Positions 1 through 7,869 of a stretch of 35,894 nucleotides of DNA are shown here, piece by piece; position 1 is the stretch's first letter; each line of letters starts with the position of its first letter. The translations under genes were made by a program, and so were the position numbers. Below the pieces are notes generated by a model, which saw only the letters and a program-made list of their open reading frames with translations, was not told the DNA's origin and searched no databases. The DNA is taken from assembly GCA_030684395.1 (NCBI GenBank), contig JAUXTT010000035.1, forward strand, positions 1 through 35,894. Reading direction: 5' to 3'. The DNA is from Bacteroidota bacterium. GTDB taxonomy: Bacteria; Bacteroidota; Bacteroidia; B-17B0; Aurantibacillaceae.

Positions 1-235
1 ATACAAGGCTTTCCATTCTCCGTAGTAAATCATATTGCTGATTAGTTGCTCTCCAGCAGAGCTAATGTCCTCTTCTGATCTACGTTGCTATAATAACAAT
101 TGTTTTTTAGAAAAACACCAACTATTTTTTGCACCATTACCTTTTTACTTTATAAGAACTTTATAGCACTTTAGCTTGTTTTAGCGCTTGAACGACGCCA
201 GCATCATCCGTAAAATCTATAATATCCGGGTGAAA
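1..235. other. Left-edge intergenic stretch with possible partial leftward gene
   Basis: No complete gene is visible here. On the minus strand a frame is open from position 87 to the window edge, with an in-frame ATG at 33..31 (M-I-Y-Y-G-E-W-K-A-L-Y, then cut off). This could be the 5' end of a gene lying to the left, but 11 to 29 codons are too few to recognise a family. The proline dehydrogenase frame also stays open for about 24 codons after its stop (to about 163), which I take as chance. Confidence 0.3.
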
Positions 236-1438
236 TTATGCTTTTCTTCTTTGCTTTTCTTTAATGATCAAAGAAAGCTCTCTTCCTGTTTGCCCTTTTA
301 CGCTTGTGTTTTCCTGAGCTCTTCTCATAAGGTATGGTAACACTTCTTTTACAGGACCGTAAGGAACATATTTAGCAACATTGTATCCGTTTAATGATAA
401 ATTGTAGCTGATGTGATCACTCATGCCAAGGAGCTGAGAAAAATAAATGCGTTTATCTGATTTATCAATTCCTTTTTTCTCCATCAACTGAACTAAGAGT
501 AAACTGCTTTTCTCATTGTGACTTCCTGCGCAAACAGCCATGTGTTCAATATTCTCAATACAAAACTCCAGTGCTTTGTTATAATCGGTATCCGCATTTT
601 CTTTGTTATCCTGAATTGGGCTGGGGTAATTATTTTCAGCAGCACGTTTTCTTTCTTTTTCCATATAAGCACCACGAACTAATTTCGCACCCACATGAAA
701 ACCTTTATGCTTAGCTGTTTCAACTGTTTTCTGTAAAAAACTTAATCGATCTTTTCTATATAATTGGTAAGTATTATAAACTATAGTAGATTGTTTATTA
801 AACTCTTCCATGTTTGCATTCGCCAAATCGTCAATTGCTTGTTGAATCCAACTTTCTTCCGCATCAATAAAAAGTGGCTGTTTAGCTTCTGCGGCTGCTC
901 TGCAAATTTTATTTACACGGTCTTGTACTTTTTGCCACTCAGATCTTTCTCCGGGAGATAATTTTTCCTGCCCTTTGGTATCTGAGCTGGCATCCTGGGC
1001 CTGTCGAAGAGCTGTCGAAGATACTTTCTCCAGTAAAGCGAATCGTGCTAATCCTGTTACTTTAAAAACGCAGAAAGGAATGTTCTTATCTCCGTTTGCT
1101 TTTTTTATAGTATCTAATGTTTCTTCCAGGCAATGATCAAAATCCTGTTCACTTTCTTTTCCTTCTACGCTATAATCTAAAATGGTTCCAATGTTGTACT
1201 TTCCAAGCTCTGCAATTGTTTTACTACAATCATCAATATTTTCTCCGCCAACAAATTGTTTGAAGATAGTATTTTTGATCAGTCCTTTAAAACCGATGTT
1301 CAGTGCTATCGGCGTAAAAAAAGAACCAAATTTAACCAAACCGGGATTTCCGATCAGTTTAAATAACTGGTAAGATCTTTTAAGGTCTTCGTCACTTTTT
1401 GCTTTAAAAGCGTTTTCGGTATTGTCGAATGAGATCAT
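236..1438 (-). CDS. Proline dehydrogenase, monofunctional, with in-frame repeat insertion
   Basis: This FAD enzyme oxidises L-proline to 1-pyrroline-5-carboxylate, feeding electrons to the quinone pool. The 400 residues match the monofunctional ProDH barrel. Visible motifs are KLVRGAY (252-258), GSHNE (305-309), QLLGMSD (335-341), and the family signature YVPYGPVKEVLPYLMRRAQEN, split as YVPYGPVKEV (357-366) and LPYLMRRAQEN (367-377). The FKVTGLARFALLEKV segment (125-139) is also typical. Residues about 140-157 (STALRQAQDASSDTKGQ) do not look like the family. They are encoded by a repeat of the CTTCGACAGGCTCAG type inserted without breaking the frame, placed just before the normal EKLSPGE linker. 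A good Bacteroidota promoter lies immediately upstream. The gene is monocistronic, with the M23 gene's terminator behind it. P5C dehydrogenase is not in the window. Confidence 0.93.
   Translation of the reverse strand: MISFDNTENAFKAKSDEDLKRSYQLFKLIGNPGLVKFGSFFTPIALNIGFKGLIKNTIFKQFVGGENIDDCSKTIAELGKYNIGTILDYSVEGKESEQDFDHCLEETLDTIKKANGDKNIPFCVFKVTGLARFALLEKVSSTALRQAQDASSDTKGQEKLSPGERSEWQKVQDRVNKICRAAAEAKQPLFIDAEESWIQQAIDDLANANMEEFNKQSTIVYNTYQLYRKDRLSFLQKTVETAKHKGFHVGAKLVRGAYMEKERKRAAENNYPSPIQDNKENADTDYNKALEFCIENIEHMAVCAGSHNEKSSLLLVQLMEKKGIDKSDKRIYFSQLLGMSDHISYNLSLNGYNVAKYVPYGPVKEVLPYLMRRAQENTSVKGQTGRELSLIIKEKQRRKA
968..1023 (-). repeat. CTTCGACAG-type repeat inserted in frame in proline dehydrogenase
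   Basis: Read on the minus strand this stretch contains CTTCGACAGCTCTTCGACAG followed by GCCCAGGATGCCAGCTCAG. That is a variant of the widespread CTTCGACAGGCTCAGGATGACA bacterial repeat. It adds about 17-18 codons with no stop, in a surface loop ahead of a conserved helix. A related copy sits inside ctaA at 25152-25190. The exact edges are approximate because the uninterrupted sequence is unknown. Confidence 0.7.
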
Positions 1439-1454
1439 ACTAAATTTTGCTGTG

Positions 1455-1486
1455 CAAATATACCGAATTCATTGAAGTTCCTGCAA
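1455..1486 (-). promoter_or_regulatory. Bacteroidota-type promoter of proline dehydrogenase
   Basis: On the minus strand, TTTTTG (TTG at 1486..1484) is followed by 21 nt and then TATATTTG (1462..1455), matching the TTTG / TAnnTTTG primary-sigma consensus of Bacteroidota. The start codon lies 16 nt further on, so the expected 5' leader is very short. Confidence 0.65.
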
Positions 1487-1563
1487 AAAGCTTATATAAT
1501 AAAAGTCAGTTTATTTTTGATTACAGGTTGTTGGTATCGCTAAAGTAGCAAAATAAAAGAAAC

Positions 1564-1592
1564 AAAAAAGCCGTCTTTTTGGGAGACGGCTT
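1564..1592 (-). terminator. Rho-independent terminator of the M23/LysM gene
   Basis: A 9-bp perfect stem, AAGCCGTCT / AGACGGCTT (1568-1576 with 1584-1592), with a 7-nt loop. On the minus strand it is followed by a run of T. It lies 20 bp beyond the stop codon of the peptidase gene and reads in its direction. Confidence 0.85.
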
Positions 1593-1611
1593 CAAAACAT
1601 ATGGAAAGGCA

Positions 1612-2592
1612 TTATAGTTTTAGCTTCATACCCGGTCTTAGCACTTTTGTTTGTTTAATACCATTTTTCTTACAGATAGCTGAAATGGTGGTCTTGTTTC
1701 GCTTCGCTATTTTTGAAAGAGTATCACCTGTTTTCACTGTAACCATTTTACCTTTTGAAGATTTTCCCGAAGCACTTTGTTTAGAAGTAGTGTGAGATTT
1801 AGATATATTTTTTGCATGAAGATTTCTAAGATCATATTTTGCAGTAAAGTCCTCTTTGTATAAAACCAGGGCAGCGTTTTTTACTTCACCTTTTTCAAAA
1901 TCAACAACATCTTCGGTATCCAACGCTCTTCCTAAAAACCGCATTTCAAAATGTAAATGACTTCCGTAAGAATGCCCGGTATTACCACCTAATCCTATGG
2001 TTGTTCCGGAAGTAAGTTCCTGACCGGGTTCAACCAATAATTTTGATAAATGTGCGTATACTGTTTCCAAACCATTATTGTGACGAATTACCACAACATT
2101 TCCGTAACCACCTGTATTAAATTTTGCTATACGAACCCTTCCGTCAAAAGCGGCAACAACAGTATCACCAGTTTCCAGGTCAATATCAGTACCGTAATGA
2201 GGTCTTCTTCTTCTCCAGCCAAAATCCGAAGTTACAGCTCCCTTATTAGGCATCGAAAAGCCACAGCTCCAATCATCCAATAAATAAACTACTGATGAAT
2301 CACTTGTGAAATGTTGATCGAATAAATAAGGATGTATCAATGAAGTATCCCAGTTACCATATAAATCATGAGAAGGAAACATTAATAAAGAGTCTACAGA
2401 ATCCATAAAAATATCGTCACGAATAACAACTGTAGTAGTGTCATCCTTTTTAACCGGCTTAACTATGGCCTTTTTTACAGTTTTGTGAGATTTCTTTTTA
2501 TTCGACTTCTTTTTCTTTTTGTCATCAATACCCGCAAATAGGCTTGTTCCCGCAAAGAGGATCAAAAAACATATGCCTATTATTCGTTTCAT
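1612..2592 (-). CDS. M23 family metallopeptidase with C-terminal LysM
   Basis: This is a cell-envelope zinc endopeptidase expected to cut or sense peptidoglycan cross-links in the periplasm. The 326-aa protein has a signal peptide (about 1-20) and a very lysine-rich segment (24-50). The LytM/M23 domain spans about 110-225, with ligand motifs H132-x3-D136, H181 (AHLSK) and H212-L-H214-F-E. A LysM glycan-binding motif lies at the extreme C-terminus (283-326, VKTGDTLSKIAKRNKTTIS). All catalytic residues are present, so it is probably active rather than a NlpD/EnvC-style activator. The C-terminal rather than N-terminal LysM is common in Bacteroidota relatives. Its own promoter and terminator flank it, so it is a single-gene unit. 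Confidence 0.9.
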   Translation of the reverse strand: MKRIIGICFLILFAGTSLFAGIDDKKKKKSNKKKSHKTVKKAIVKPVKKDDTTTVVIRDDIFMDSVDSLLMFPSHDLYGNWDTSLIHPYLFDQHFTSDSSVVYLLDDWSCGFSMPNKGAVTSDFGWRRRRPHYGTDIDLETGDTVVAAFDGRVRIAKFNTGGYGNVVVIRHNNGLETVYAHLSKLLVEPGQELTSGTTIGLGGNTGHSYGSHLHFEMRFLGRALDTEDVVDFEKGEVKNAALVLYKEDFTAKYDLRNLHAKNISKSHTTSKQSASGKSSKGKMVTVKTGDTLSKIAKRNKTTISAICKKNGIKQTKVLRPGMKLKL

Positions 2593-2642
2593 TTCTTTTT
2601 GTATTGCTGATTAAAAGTAATTCCTTGTTAAGAAGAATTTTG

Positions 2643-2672
2643 CAAAAATAAGTTTCTAAATGAAAAAAACAA
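2643..2672 (-). promoter_or_regulatory. Bacteroidota-type promoter of the M23 gene
   Basis: On the minus strand, TTG (2672..2670), 19 nt, then TATTTTTG (2650..2643). This is an exact TAnnTTTG -7 box with the usual spacing. The start codon lies 50 nt downstream. It makes independent transcription from the preceding LacI gene likely. Confidence 0.7.
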
Positions 2673-2795
2673 GCGTTAAGGTAAGTTAAACGCACATTTT
2701 TTATTAACAATCTAAAAACCAGGTACATATTTAATGCTAAAATTCTTACCCTATAAACGGAATAAGTGTTACATAAGTTACTGAAAAACAAAAAA

Positions 2796-3839
2796 TTACG
2801 ACGATTTACGTTTAATAAACCGTGTAGGCAAGGAAATCTTCGCCGGATTTTGAAGATTATTACCATTTTCTAATAATTCCTTTAAAACCTTAAATGACCA
2901 GGATCCAATTTCTTCAACAGGTTGTTCAACTGCCGAAATGGTAGGTGAAGAAAAACGAAATACGTCAATATCATCAAAACTCACAAACTTGAGTTGCTCA
3001 GGCACTTTTATCTTGTGCTCAATAAAATACTCCATACAGGCAAGCGCTATGTTGTTATTCCCTGCAAATAAACCATCCAGTTTCCCTGTTTTCTTTTTTA
3101 ATAGGCCATCCAAATTCTCATAAACGGCATTTTTTATGTCATTATACGGGATTTCTACTATCATTTTTTTATCACTACTCAATTTATACTGCTGAATAGC
3201 TTTTAAATAACCTTTTTTACGTTCTTCAATAGTGCTTATGTATCCCGGGGAAATTGCAAAAAGGGCAATGTGTTTGCATCCTGACTTAATAAGTGTTTCC
3301 GTTGCGGCAAAAGCTCCTTGCTCATTATCAACACTAACTGTTGGTAAATTTGCTTCAGGTAAAGATCTATCAATAAGCACGCAAGGGAAATTACGTTTTC
3401 GTAAAAAGTCAAGCTCATCAGCCTTTTCCAAAGTAGAACTTAAGATTAAGCCATCAACCTGCTGCGAATCAACAAGCATTTTGATTAAACTGATCTCTTT
3501 TTCCGAATCCTCGTCAGAACTACAAATCATTGGATTGTAGCCGTCTAATTGAGCTTTATCTTCAATGATACGTACTATTTTTGAATAAAAAGGATTGGAA
3601 ATATCAGGAACGATAACACCAATCAGAAAGGATTTACCTGTTCTTAATCTCCTTGCCGCTTTATTAGGCATAAAGCCCATTTCTGCAATTTTGTCTTCTA
3701 CTTTTTTTCGGGTTTTTTCGCTTATCCCGTATTTCTCAGTCTTGTTATTGATTACCATCGAAACCAGTGTTTTAGAAACACCTAAACTTCTGGCAATATC
3801 ATCAATAGAAGGTTTTTTTGAATTTTCTTTCATATTCAT
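2796..3839 (-). CDS. LacI/GalR-family transcriptional regulator
   Basis: This sugar-responsive repressor/activator has an N-terminal LacI helix-turn-helix (about 10-30, SIDDIARSLGVSKTLVSMVIN) and a hinge helix region (about 50-68, PNKAARRLRTGKS). A periplasmic-binding-protein-like effector domain follows (about 69-345, beginning FLIGVIVPDISNPFYSKIV). The 347-aa length is normal for the family. There is no sugar-catabolic or transporter gene beside it, so the ligand cannot be named. The divergent neighbour is a rhomboid-like protease. A second ATG two codons in (3833) is an equally good start. The promoter region between them holds phased 11-bp repeats that could be its operator. Confidence 0.92.
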   Translation of the reverse strand: MNMKENSKKPSIDDIARSLGVSKTLVSMVINNKTEKYGISEKTRKKVEDKIAEMGFMPNKAARRLRTGKSFLIGVIVPDISNPFYSKIVRIIEDKAQLDGYNPMICSSDEDSEKEISLIKMLVDSQQVDGLILSSTLEKADELDFLRKRNFPCVLIDRSLPEANLPTVSVDNEQGAFAATETLIKSGCKHIALFAISPGYISTIEERKKGYLKAIQQYKLSSDKKMIVEIPYNDIKNAVYENLDGLLKKKTGKLDGLFAGNNNIALACMEYFIEHKIKVPEQLKFVSFDDIDVFRFSSPTISAVEQPVEEIGSWSFKVLKELLENGNNLQNPAKISLPTRFIKRKSS

Positions 3840-3878
3840 ACATCACGAATTTATGAAAATAAATGAATGCTCCTAAAA

Positions 3879-3936
3879 AATTTAGATAAAATTTAGGTAA
3901 AGTTTAGATGAGTAGCTGACAAATTGTACCTAAATT
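3879..3936. promoter_or_regulatory. Phased 11-bp repeats, candidate operator
   Basis: Three head-to-tail 11-mers occur in exact phase: AATTTAGATAA (3879-3889), AATTTAGGTAA (3890-3900) and AGTTTAGATGA (3901-3911). An inverted partner ACCTAAATT lies at 3928-3936. They sit between the divergent LacI-type regulator and rhomboid genes, one helical turn apart, which suits cooperative protein binding. LacI autoregulation is an inference. Confidence 0.45.
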
Positions 3937-3969
3937 TAAATGAAGCATGGATTTTGTTTAGCTGAAACC

Positions 3970-4806
3970 ATGAAATCGGAAAAACACACCTTCTTTAGCA
4001 GTGCCTTATTCCCAATGTTATTCCTATTGCTGATGTGGATTGTGTTTTATTATGATAATAAATACGGGTTAGGTGTTTATCGTTTGGGTATTCAGCCAAG
4101 AAAGCTGACAGGTTTAGTAGGTATATTATTTATGCCTTTATTGCATGGCGATTTCAACCACATTCTATCAAACACCTTCCCAATGCTGATTTTGGGAACT
4201 TTGCTTTTTTATTTTTACAAGGACATTGCTTATAAGGTATTCTTTATCGTTTATCTTTTTTCGGGTTTGTTAGTGTGGGGTGGAGGGAATCTGGAACATT
4301 TACACAGAGAGTCATATCATATAGGAGCCAGTGCTATTATTTATGGACTTTCAGGATTTCTGTTTTTTTCAGGTATTATTAGAAGGCATAGGGCATTGTT
4401 CGGAGTTTCTTTATTAGTGACATTTATGTATGGCACCATTATTTGGGGAGTTTTTCCAGCTGCTTTTCAAAAAGCGATGCACATTTTAAGGGAAAAAGAA
4501 AATATTTCCTGGGAGGGCCATCTATTTGGTTTTGTTTCAGGAGCCACTCTTGCATTTATCTATCGTAAGACCGGCATTCAGGAACCCAGGTATTCGTGGG
4601 ATATTACTGATGATAAAGAGATTGATGAAAGTAATCCATATTGGATGGTAGATGAAGAAGGGAATCCCATAAATGAAAAGGATTCGCCTAACGAAACTAA
4701 AGATGAATCGAAGGATACGTTTAAGAATGAATCTTCCGATCCAATAAAAATTACCTATACCTTTGTTCCAAAAAACCGCGATGAAGGAAGAGATAAGATG
4801 GGTTAG
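3970..4806 (+). CDS. Rhomboid-family intramembrane serine protease-like protein
   Basis: This predicted six-helix inner-membrane protease cleaves transmembrane substrates within the bilayer. Numbering from the chosen ATG at 3970 (278 aa), the rhomboid marks are HGDFNH (59-64) in TM2, the catalytic Ser in HIGASA (S121) in TM4, and the catalytic His in WEGHLFGF (H184) in TM6. The residue after the Ser is Ala where many rhomboids have Gly. A hydrophilic, acidic tail of about 75 residues follows the last helix, rich in D, E, K and N. An in-frame ATG at 3940 would add ten residues that do not look coding. The 3' end overlaps the Rieske gene by 26 bp, so the two are probably co-translated. Confidence 0.85.
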   Translation: MKSEKHTFFSSALFPMLFLLLMWIVFYYDNKYGLGVYRLGIQPRKLTGLVGILFMPLLHGDFNHILSNTFPMLILGTLLFYFYKDIAYKVFFIVYLFSGLLVWGGGNLEHLHRESYHIGASAIIYGLSGFLFFSGIIRRHRALFGVSLLVTFMYGTIIWGVFPAAFQKAMHILREKENISWEGHLFGFVSGATLAFIYRKTGIQEPRYSWDITDDKEIDESNPYWMVDEEGNPINEKDSPNETKDESKDTFKNESSDPIKITYTFVPKNRDEGRDKMG

Positions 4807-5149
4807 AATTTTCGATGATCAAAGCGAACTCGAAAACTTTGCTGCTTTGGGTGTAATTAATTCTATTATCGTTGAAGGAAAGAAGATCTGCATCGTTCAT
4901 ACTTCCAGAGGTTTTTTTGCAATTCAGGATAAATGCCCGCACAATGGTGCATCCATGAGTTTTGGTTATTGCAACGATGAATCCAACAGCATTGTTTGCC
5001 CTTTGCATCGTTATCATTTTAGTTTAGAAACAGGAAGGGCACTTAGTGGAATAGCAGATGCAGCAAGAACTTATCCTATAAAATCAGATGAAGAAGGAGT
5101 TTATATAGGATTTAAAGAAATTGTTTGGAGCTGGAAATTCTGGGAATAG
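4781..5149 (+). CDS. Rieske-type [2Fe-2S] ferredoxin-like protein
   Basis: A small soluble electron-transfer protein of 122 aa. The cluster ligands are plain: C52-P-H54 in KCPHNGA and C73-P-L-H76 in CPLHRYHF, spaced as in NirD-like and dioxygenase-ferredoxin Rieske domains. There is no signal peptide or membrane anchor, so it is not a bc1-type Rieske. The partner reductase or oxygenase is not in the window. The start at 4781 (MKEEIRW) is preferred over an in-frame ATG at 4763, because the domain begins there and the overlap with the rhomboid gene becomes shorter (26 bp). The coupling to a rhomboid gene is unexplained. Confidence 0.9.
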   Translation: MKEEIRWVRIFDDQSELENFAALGVINSIIVEGKKICIVHTSRGFFAIQDKCPHNGASMSFGYCNDESNSIVCPLHRYHFSLETGRALSGIADAARTYPIKSDEEGVYIGFKEIVWSWKFWE

Positions 5150-5155
5150 GATGGC

Positions 5156-5318
5156 ACGCAGATGACACTGATTTTGCAGATTAGCACTGATGGTTTTTTT
5201 GTTTAAACTTATGATGATTTTTGATATAGATATTCTATACACAAATTCAAAAAAACAGTGGAAATCATTAACAAACGCAGACAATCATACAAACCATAAA
5301 GATCTGAGTCATCTGCGT
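5156..5318. repeat. Intergenic palindromic repeat, CGCAGATGAC type
   Basis: ACGCAGATGAC (5156-5166) is matched by its inverted copy GTCATCTGCGT (5308-5318). Between them lie degenerate repeats of the same word (GCAGATTAGCACTGATG; CGCAGACAATCAT). The element fills the whole gap between the convergent Rieske and ferredoxin genes and ends 1 bp before the ferredoxin stop codon. It resembles the CGCAGAT-rich palindromes common in Bacteroidota intergenic DNA, from memory. Confidence 0.65.
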
Positions 5319-5319
5319 T

Positions 5320-5670
5320 CTATAAATGCATACTCGCTTTTTTAGCAAGCAAATCTTCTTTACTTTCTCTGTTAGCAGGATCATCAACACAACAATCTAC
5401 CGGACAAACAGCAGCACACTGAGGTTCATCGTGGAAACCAACGCACTCAGTACACTTATCAGGAGAAATATAATATATATCCATAGATACAGGTGTTTGA
5501 GGGTCTGCAGCATCTACATCCAATCCGCTGTTCTTTCCGTGAAACATACCTGTTAATGTGGTACCGTCAGCAAAACGCCATTCTGCACCACCTTCATAGA
5601 TCGCATTATTAGGACACTCGGGCTCACAAGCTCCGCAGTTTATACACTCATCAGTAATAATAATTGCCAT
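5320..5670 (-). CDS. 4Fe-4S dicluster ferredoxin (YfhL-like)
   Basis: A soluble low-potential electron carrier with two cubane clusters, 116 aa. Cluster 1 ligands are C9-x2-C12-x2-C15-x3-C19-P. Cluster 2 uses C73-x2-C76-x8-C85-x3-C89-P, with more Cys at 93-94. The long insert between clusters and the second-motif spacing match the YfhL/alphaproteobacterial 2[4Fe-4S] type. The start at 5670 ([10 protein letters not shown]) is set by the family and by a promoter lying inside the longer open frame that reaches 5730. It is divergent from an acyl-CoA reductase with only 45 bp between starts. This pairing is seen in other Bacteroidota and hints at a shared redox role, which is inference. Confidence 0.93.
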   Translation of the reverse strand: MAIIITDECINCGACEPECPNNAIYEGGAEWRFADGTTLTGMFHGKNSGLDVDAADPQTPVSMDIYYISPDKCTECVGFHDEPQCAAVCPVDCCVDDPANRESKEDLLAKKASMHL

Positions 5671-5678
5671 TTTTAAGC

Positions 5679-5686
5679 TACTTTTG
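5679..5686 (+). promoter_or_regulatory. Candidate -7 box of the acyl-CoA reductase gene
   Basis: TACTTTTG matches TAnnTTTG and lies 29 nt before the ATG at 5716, but there is no TTG at the normal distance upstream. It overlaps the promoter region of the divergent ferredoxin gene. Confidence 0.4.
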
Positions 5687-5699
5687 ACGAAATTTTCTG

Positions 5700-5730
5700 C
5701 AAATATACTAAGAATATGACAGCCGAACAA
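5700..5730 (-). promoter_or_regulatory. Bacteroidota-type promoter of the ferredoxin gene
   Basis: On the minus strand, TTG (5730..5728), 20 nt, TATATTTG (5707..5700). The start codon is 29 nt downstream at 5670. The -33 element lies inside the first codons of the divergent acyl-CoA reductase gene. This excludes the longer ferredoxin start. Confidence 0.7.
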
Positions 5731-6765
5731 CGATTGAATGCCTTTGAAGGACTAAAGCAATTTTTAGAGGCTTACCTCAATGACGACAAGGGATATACAT
5801 TGTCCGATAAGTTCGGCGATCTGGATGCTAAATTGCACGAAGCTCAATTATACAATGGTTGGTTCACGAAGGAAAATCTACTAAAGTCATTGAGTGGTAT
5901 TACTCATTTGTTGAACAAAACAGATCTGCAAAAAGCATTAGCTCAGGGAAGAGATCCTTTACACCCGAAAACAGTTGCAATTATAATGGCAGGGAATATA
6001 CCGGCTGTCGGATTTCATGATTTGTTATGTGTATTGTTGAGCGGAAACAAAGCACTGATTAAGCTTTCTTCTGATGATCCAATCCTTATTCCTTTTTTAT
6101 TGGAAATATTAGTTTTGATAGCACCTGATTTTAAAGAGCAAATGGCTTATGCGGAAAACAGGCTAAGTAATTTTGACGCGGTGATAGCAACCGGAAGTAA
6201 TAATTCATCTAATTATTTTGAGACCTATTTTGGAAAATATCCACATATCATTCGTAAGAACAGAAATTCGGTTGCTGTAATAACAGGTAAAGAAACGGCA
6301 GAAGAACTTGCTGCATTAGGACCTGATATTTTTGATTATTATGGATTAGGTTGCAGAAATGTTTCCAAACTTTATGTTCCTGAAGGTTATGTGTTGGACC
6401 CATTCTTTGAAAGTGTTTTTAATTTCGGTTATGTGATTGATAATAAAAAGTACGCTAATAACTACGAATACAACAGGGCATTGTATTTAATGGGACAGCA
6501 TAAATTCCTCGACAATAATTTTTTAGTAATCAAGGAAGATGCTACTCAATTTACTTCTCCTGTTGGCGTGTTGTTTTATGAACAATATAAAAACACAAAT
6601 GAATTGATAGCTAATTTAAAAAGTAATAAAGAACAAATTCAATGCATTGCTTCATCAATTAAATTAGATGGTATCGAAACTGTTGAGTTTGGAGGCACAC
6701 AAAGCCCGGGCTTTTTTGATTATCCGGATGGAGTGGATGTAATGGAATTTCTGGGGAAGCTTTAA
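5716..6765 (+). CDS. LuxC-like acyl-CoA reductase
   Basis: A predicted NAD(P)H-dependent reductase of fatty acyl thioesters to aldehydes, in the LuxC/aldehyde dehydrogenase superfamily. The 349 aa show a nucleotide-binding region with [19 protein letters not shown] (92-110), the [16 protein letters not shown] stretch (158-173), and the active-site Cys in [15 protein letters not shown] (C213). The length is shorter than bioluminescence LuxC (about 480 aa), as is usual for the Bacteroidota version. There are no luxAB or luxD genes nearby, so luminescence is not implied. A role in lipid or aldehyde metabolism is inferred. It is divergent from the 4Fe-4S ferredoxin. The stop codon is the first part of an intergenic palindromic repeat (TTTAACGCAGAG). 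Confidence 0.85.
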   Translation: MTAEQRLNAFEGLKQFLEAYLNDDKGYTLSDKFGDLDAKLHEAQLYNGWFTKENLLKSLSGITHLLNKTDLQKALAQGRDPLHPKTVAIIMAGNIPAVGFHDLLCVLLSGNKALIKLSSDDPILIPFLLEILVLIAPDFKEQMAYAENRLSNFDAVIATGSNNSSNYFETYFGKYPHIIRKNRNSVAVITGKETAEELAALGPDIFDYYGLGCRNVSKLYVPEGYVLDPFFESVFNFGYVIDNKKYANNYEYNRALYLMGQHKFLDNNFLVIKEDATQFTSPVGVLFYEQYKNTNELIANLKSNKEQIQCIASSIKLDGIETVEFGGTQSPGFFDYPDGVDVMEFLGKL

Positions 6766-6946
6766 CGCAGAGGACATAGAGTTATTTGAGTTTCACAGGA
6801 GTTTTTTGAAGCATTTCCAAAACCATATAAGGCATATAAGTTCACATAAGAATAACACTCTTAAATGTCCTTACATGTCTTATATGGTTAAAATTTAGAT
6901 GTTGATTTCTCTGTGAAGCTCAAATAGCTCCGCGCTCTCTGTGTTG
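6763..6946. repeat. Nested intergenic inverted repeat, CGCAGAG plus CCATATAAG arms
   Basis: The outer arms are AACGCAGAGGACATAGAG and TTATTTGAGTTTCACAG on the left. The right end, read inverted, gives CAACACAGAGAGCGCGGAG and CTATTTGAGCTTCACAG. Inside are a second pair, AACCATATAA (6821-6830) and TTATATGGTT (6880-6889), extended by imperfect matches. The element fills the gap between convergent genes and includes the upstream stop codon. It could act as a bidirectional terminator or be a non-autonomous mobile repeat. Confidence 0.65.
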
Positions 6947-6951
6947 AAAAA

Positions 6952-7869
6952 CTAAAAACTAATATAAGCCTTTAATTTTTCGAGTGTCGCATCATTGATT
7001 GTTCCAACTTCTTTAAGGTCATCAATGTTTTTATATAATCCGTGCTTGTTTCTGTAGTTTACAATACTATTGGCAATTGCATAGTTAATGTAAGGATGTT
7101 TTTTCATTTCATCTAAGCCTGCTACATTCACGTTTATTTTTTTGAGCAGGTTGGGAGATACAGTTATTTTATCTTTGATGGCATTGTAAGTTGAATCGAC
7201 CATTCCGTAAACTTCTTTCAGTTGCTCTACTTTATAAAAACCTCCTAATGCATTTCTGTATTTTAAAATGCGTTTAGTGAAACCCGGACCGATCATAGGC
7301 AGATAAACCAATTGCGAACTATCAGCTGTGTTAAGCTCAATAATACTCGGTTGTTTTTTTACATAAGGTTCGTATTGAGGTTTGGTCGTTCCTTTTTTTA
7401 CTTCGTACTGAATTAGAATAAAAGGTTCCAGTTTTTTATAAAACTCTTCTTTTAGTCCGTACAATTTTTTCAGATCTTCTTTGTTTTTGAATTTGCCACC
7501 TTTGCTTCTGAAATTGATGAGGATGTTTACGGTTTTTGTTGGGAAACCAAGTTGTGCAGCTTCTTCTGCGCTTATGGTGTTTGGATCGAAAGGAGATAAA
7601 ATTGCTTCTTTAACTGATGTGTTTTTGTGTGAAGAAAATGTTGTGTCTTTCCTTTCCGAGGAGTAATATTTTTTCTCTTCAATTTTTTCTTTTTGTTGAA
7701 CAGCAAGAGTGTCTAATTTTACAAAATCAATTTTCACTTCTGTTGAAGTGGAAGGAAGAAAAACACGAACAAGTATTAATACAATCAACAAGCCGCATAA
7801 AGCAATTATACCATTACGCTCTTTTTTATTGAATCCAAAATACTTATGTAGAAACTCAATTAGTTTCAT
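6952..7869 (-). CDS. Membrane-anchored helix-hairpin-helix (ComEA-like) protein
   Basis: A 305-aa protein with one N-terminal transmembrane segment (about 20-38) after a short basic region. It carries three ComEA-type HhH units: around DPNTISAEEAAQLGFP, ELNTADSSQLVYLPMIGPG, and NVNVAGLDEMKKHPYI. ComEA-like HhH domains bind DNA non-specifically and in other bacteria help uptake of transforming DNA at the envelope. The larger three-repeat form here is typical of Bacteroidota, where the function is not settled. The start at 7869 (MKLIEFLHKYFGF) is preferred over 7887. It overlaps the permease stop by 14 bp, so it may be translated from the same transcript. Confidence 0.85.
   Translation of the reverse strand: MKLIEFLHKYFGFNKKERNGIIALCGLLIVLILVRVFLPSTSTEVKIDFVKLDTLAVQQKEKIEEKKYYSSERKDTTFSSHKNTSVKEAILSPFDPNTISAEEAAQLGFPTKTVNILINFRSKGGKFKNKEDLKKLYGLKEEFYKKLEPFILIQYEVKKGTTKPQYEPYVKKQPSIIELNTADSSQLVYLPMIGPGFTKRILKYRNALGGFYKVEQLKEVYGMVDSTYNAIKDKITVSPNLLKKINVNVAGLDEMKKHPYINYAIANSIVNYRNKHGLYKNIDDLKEVGTINDATLEKLKAYISF

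Noticed and set aside
163-235. Open frame continuing past the proline dehydrogenase stop (about 24 codons)
   Set aside because: The protein already ends where family members end, and a stretch this short is easily open by chance.
5716-6765. Bioluminescence operon suggested by the LuxC-like gene
   Set aside because: There are no luxAB, luxD or luxE genes nearby, and short LuxC-like reductases are common in non-luminous Bacteroidota.
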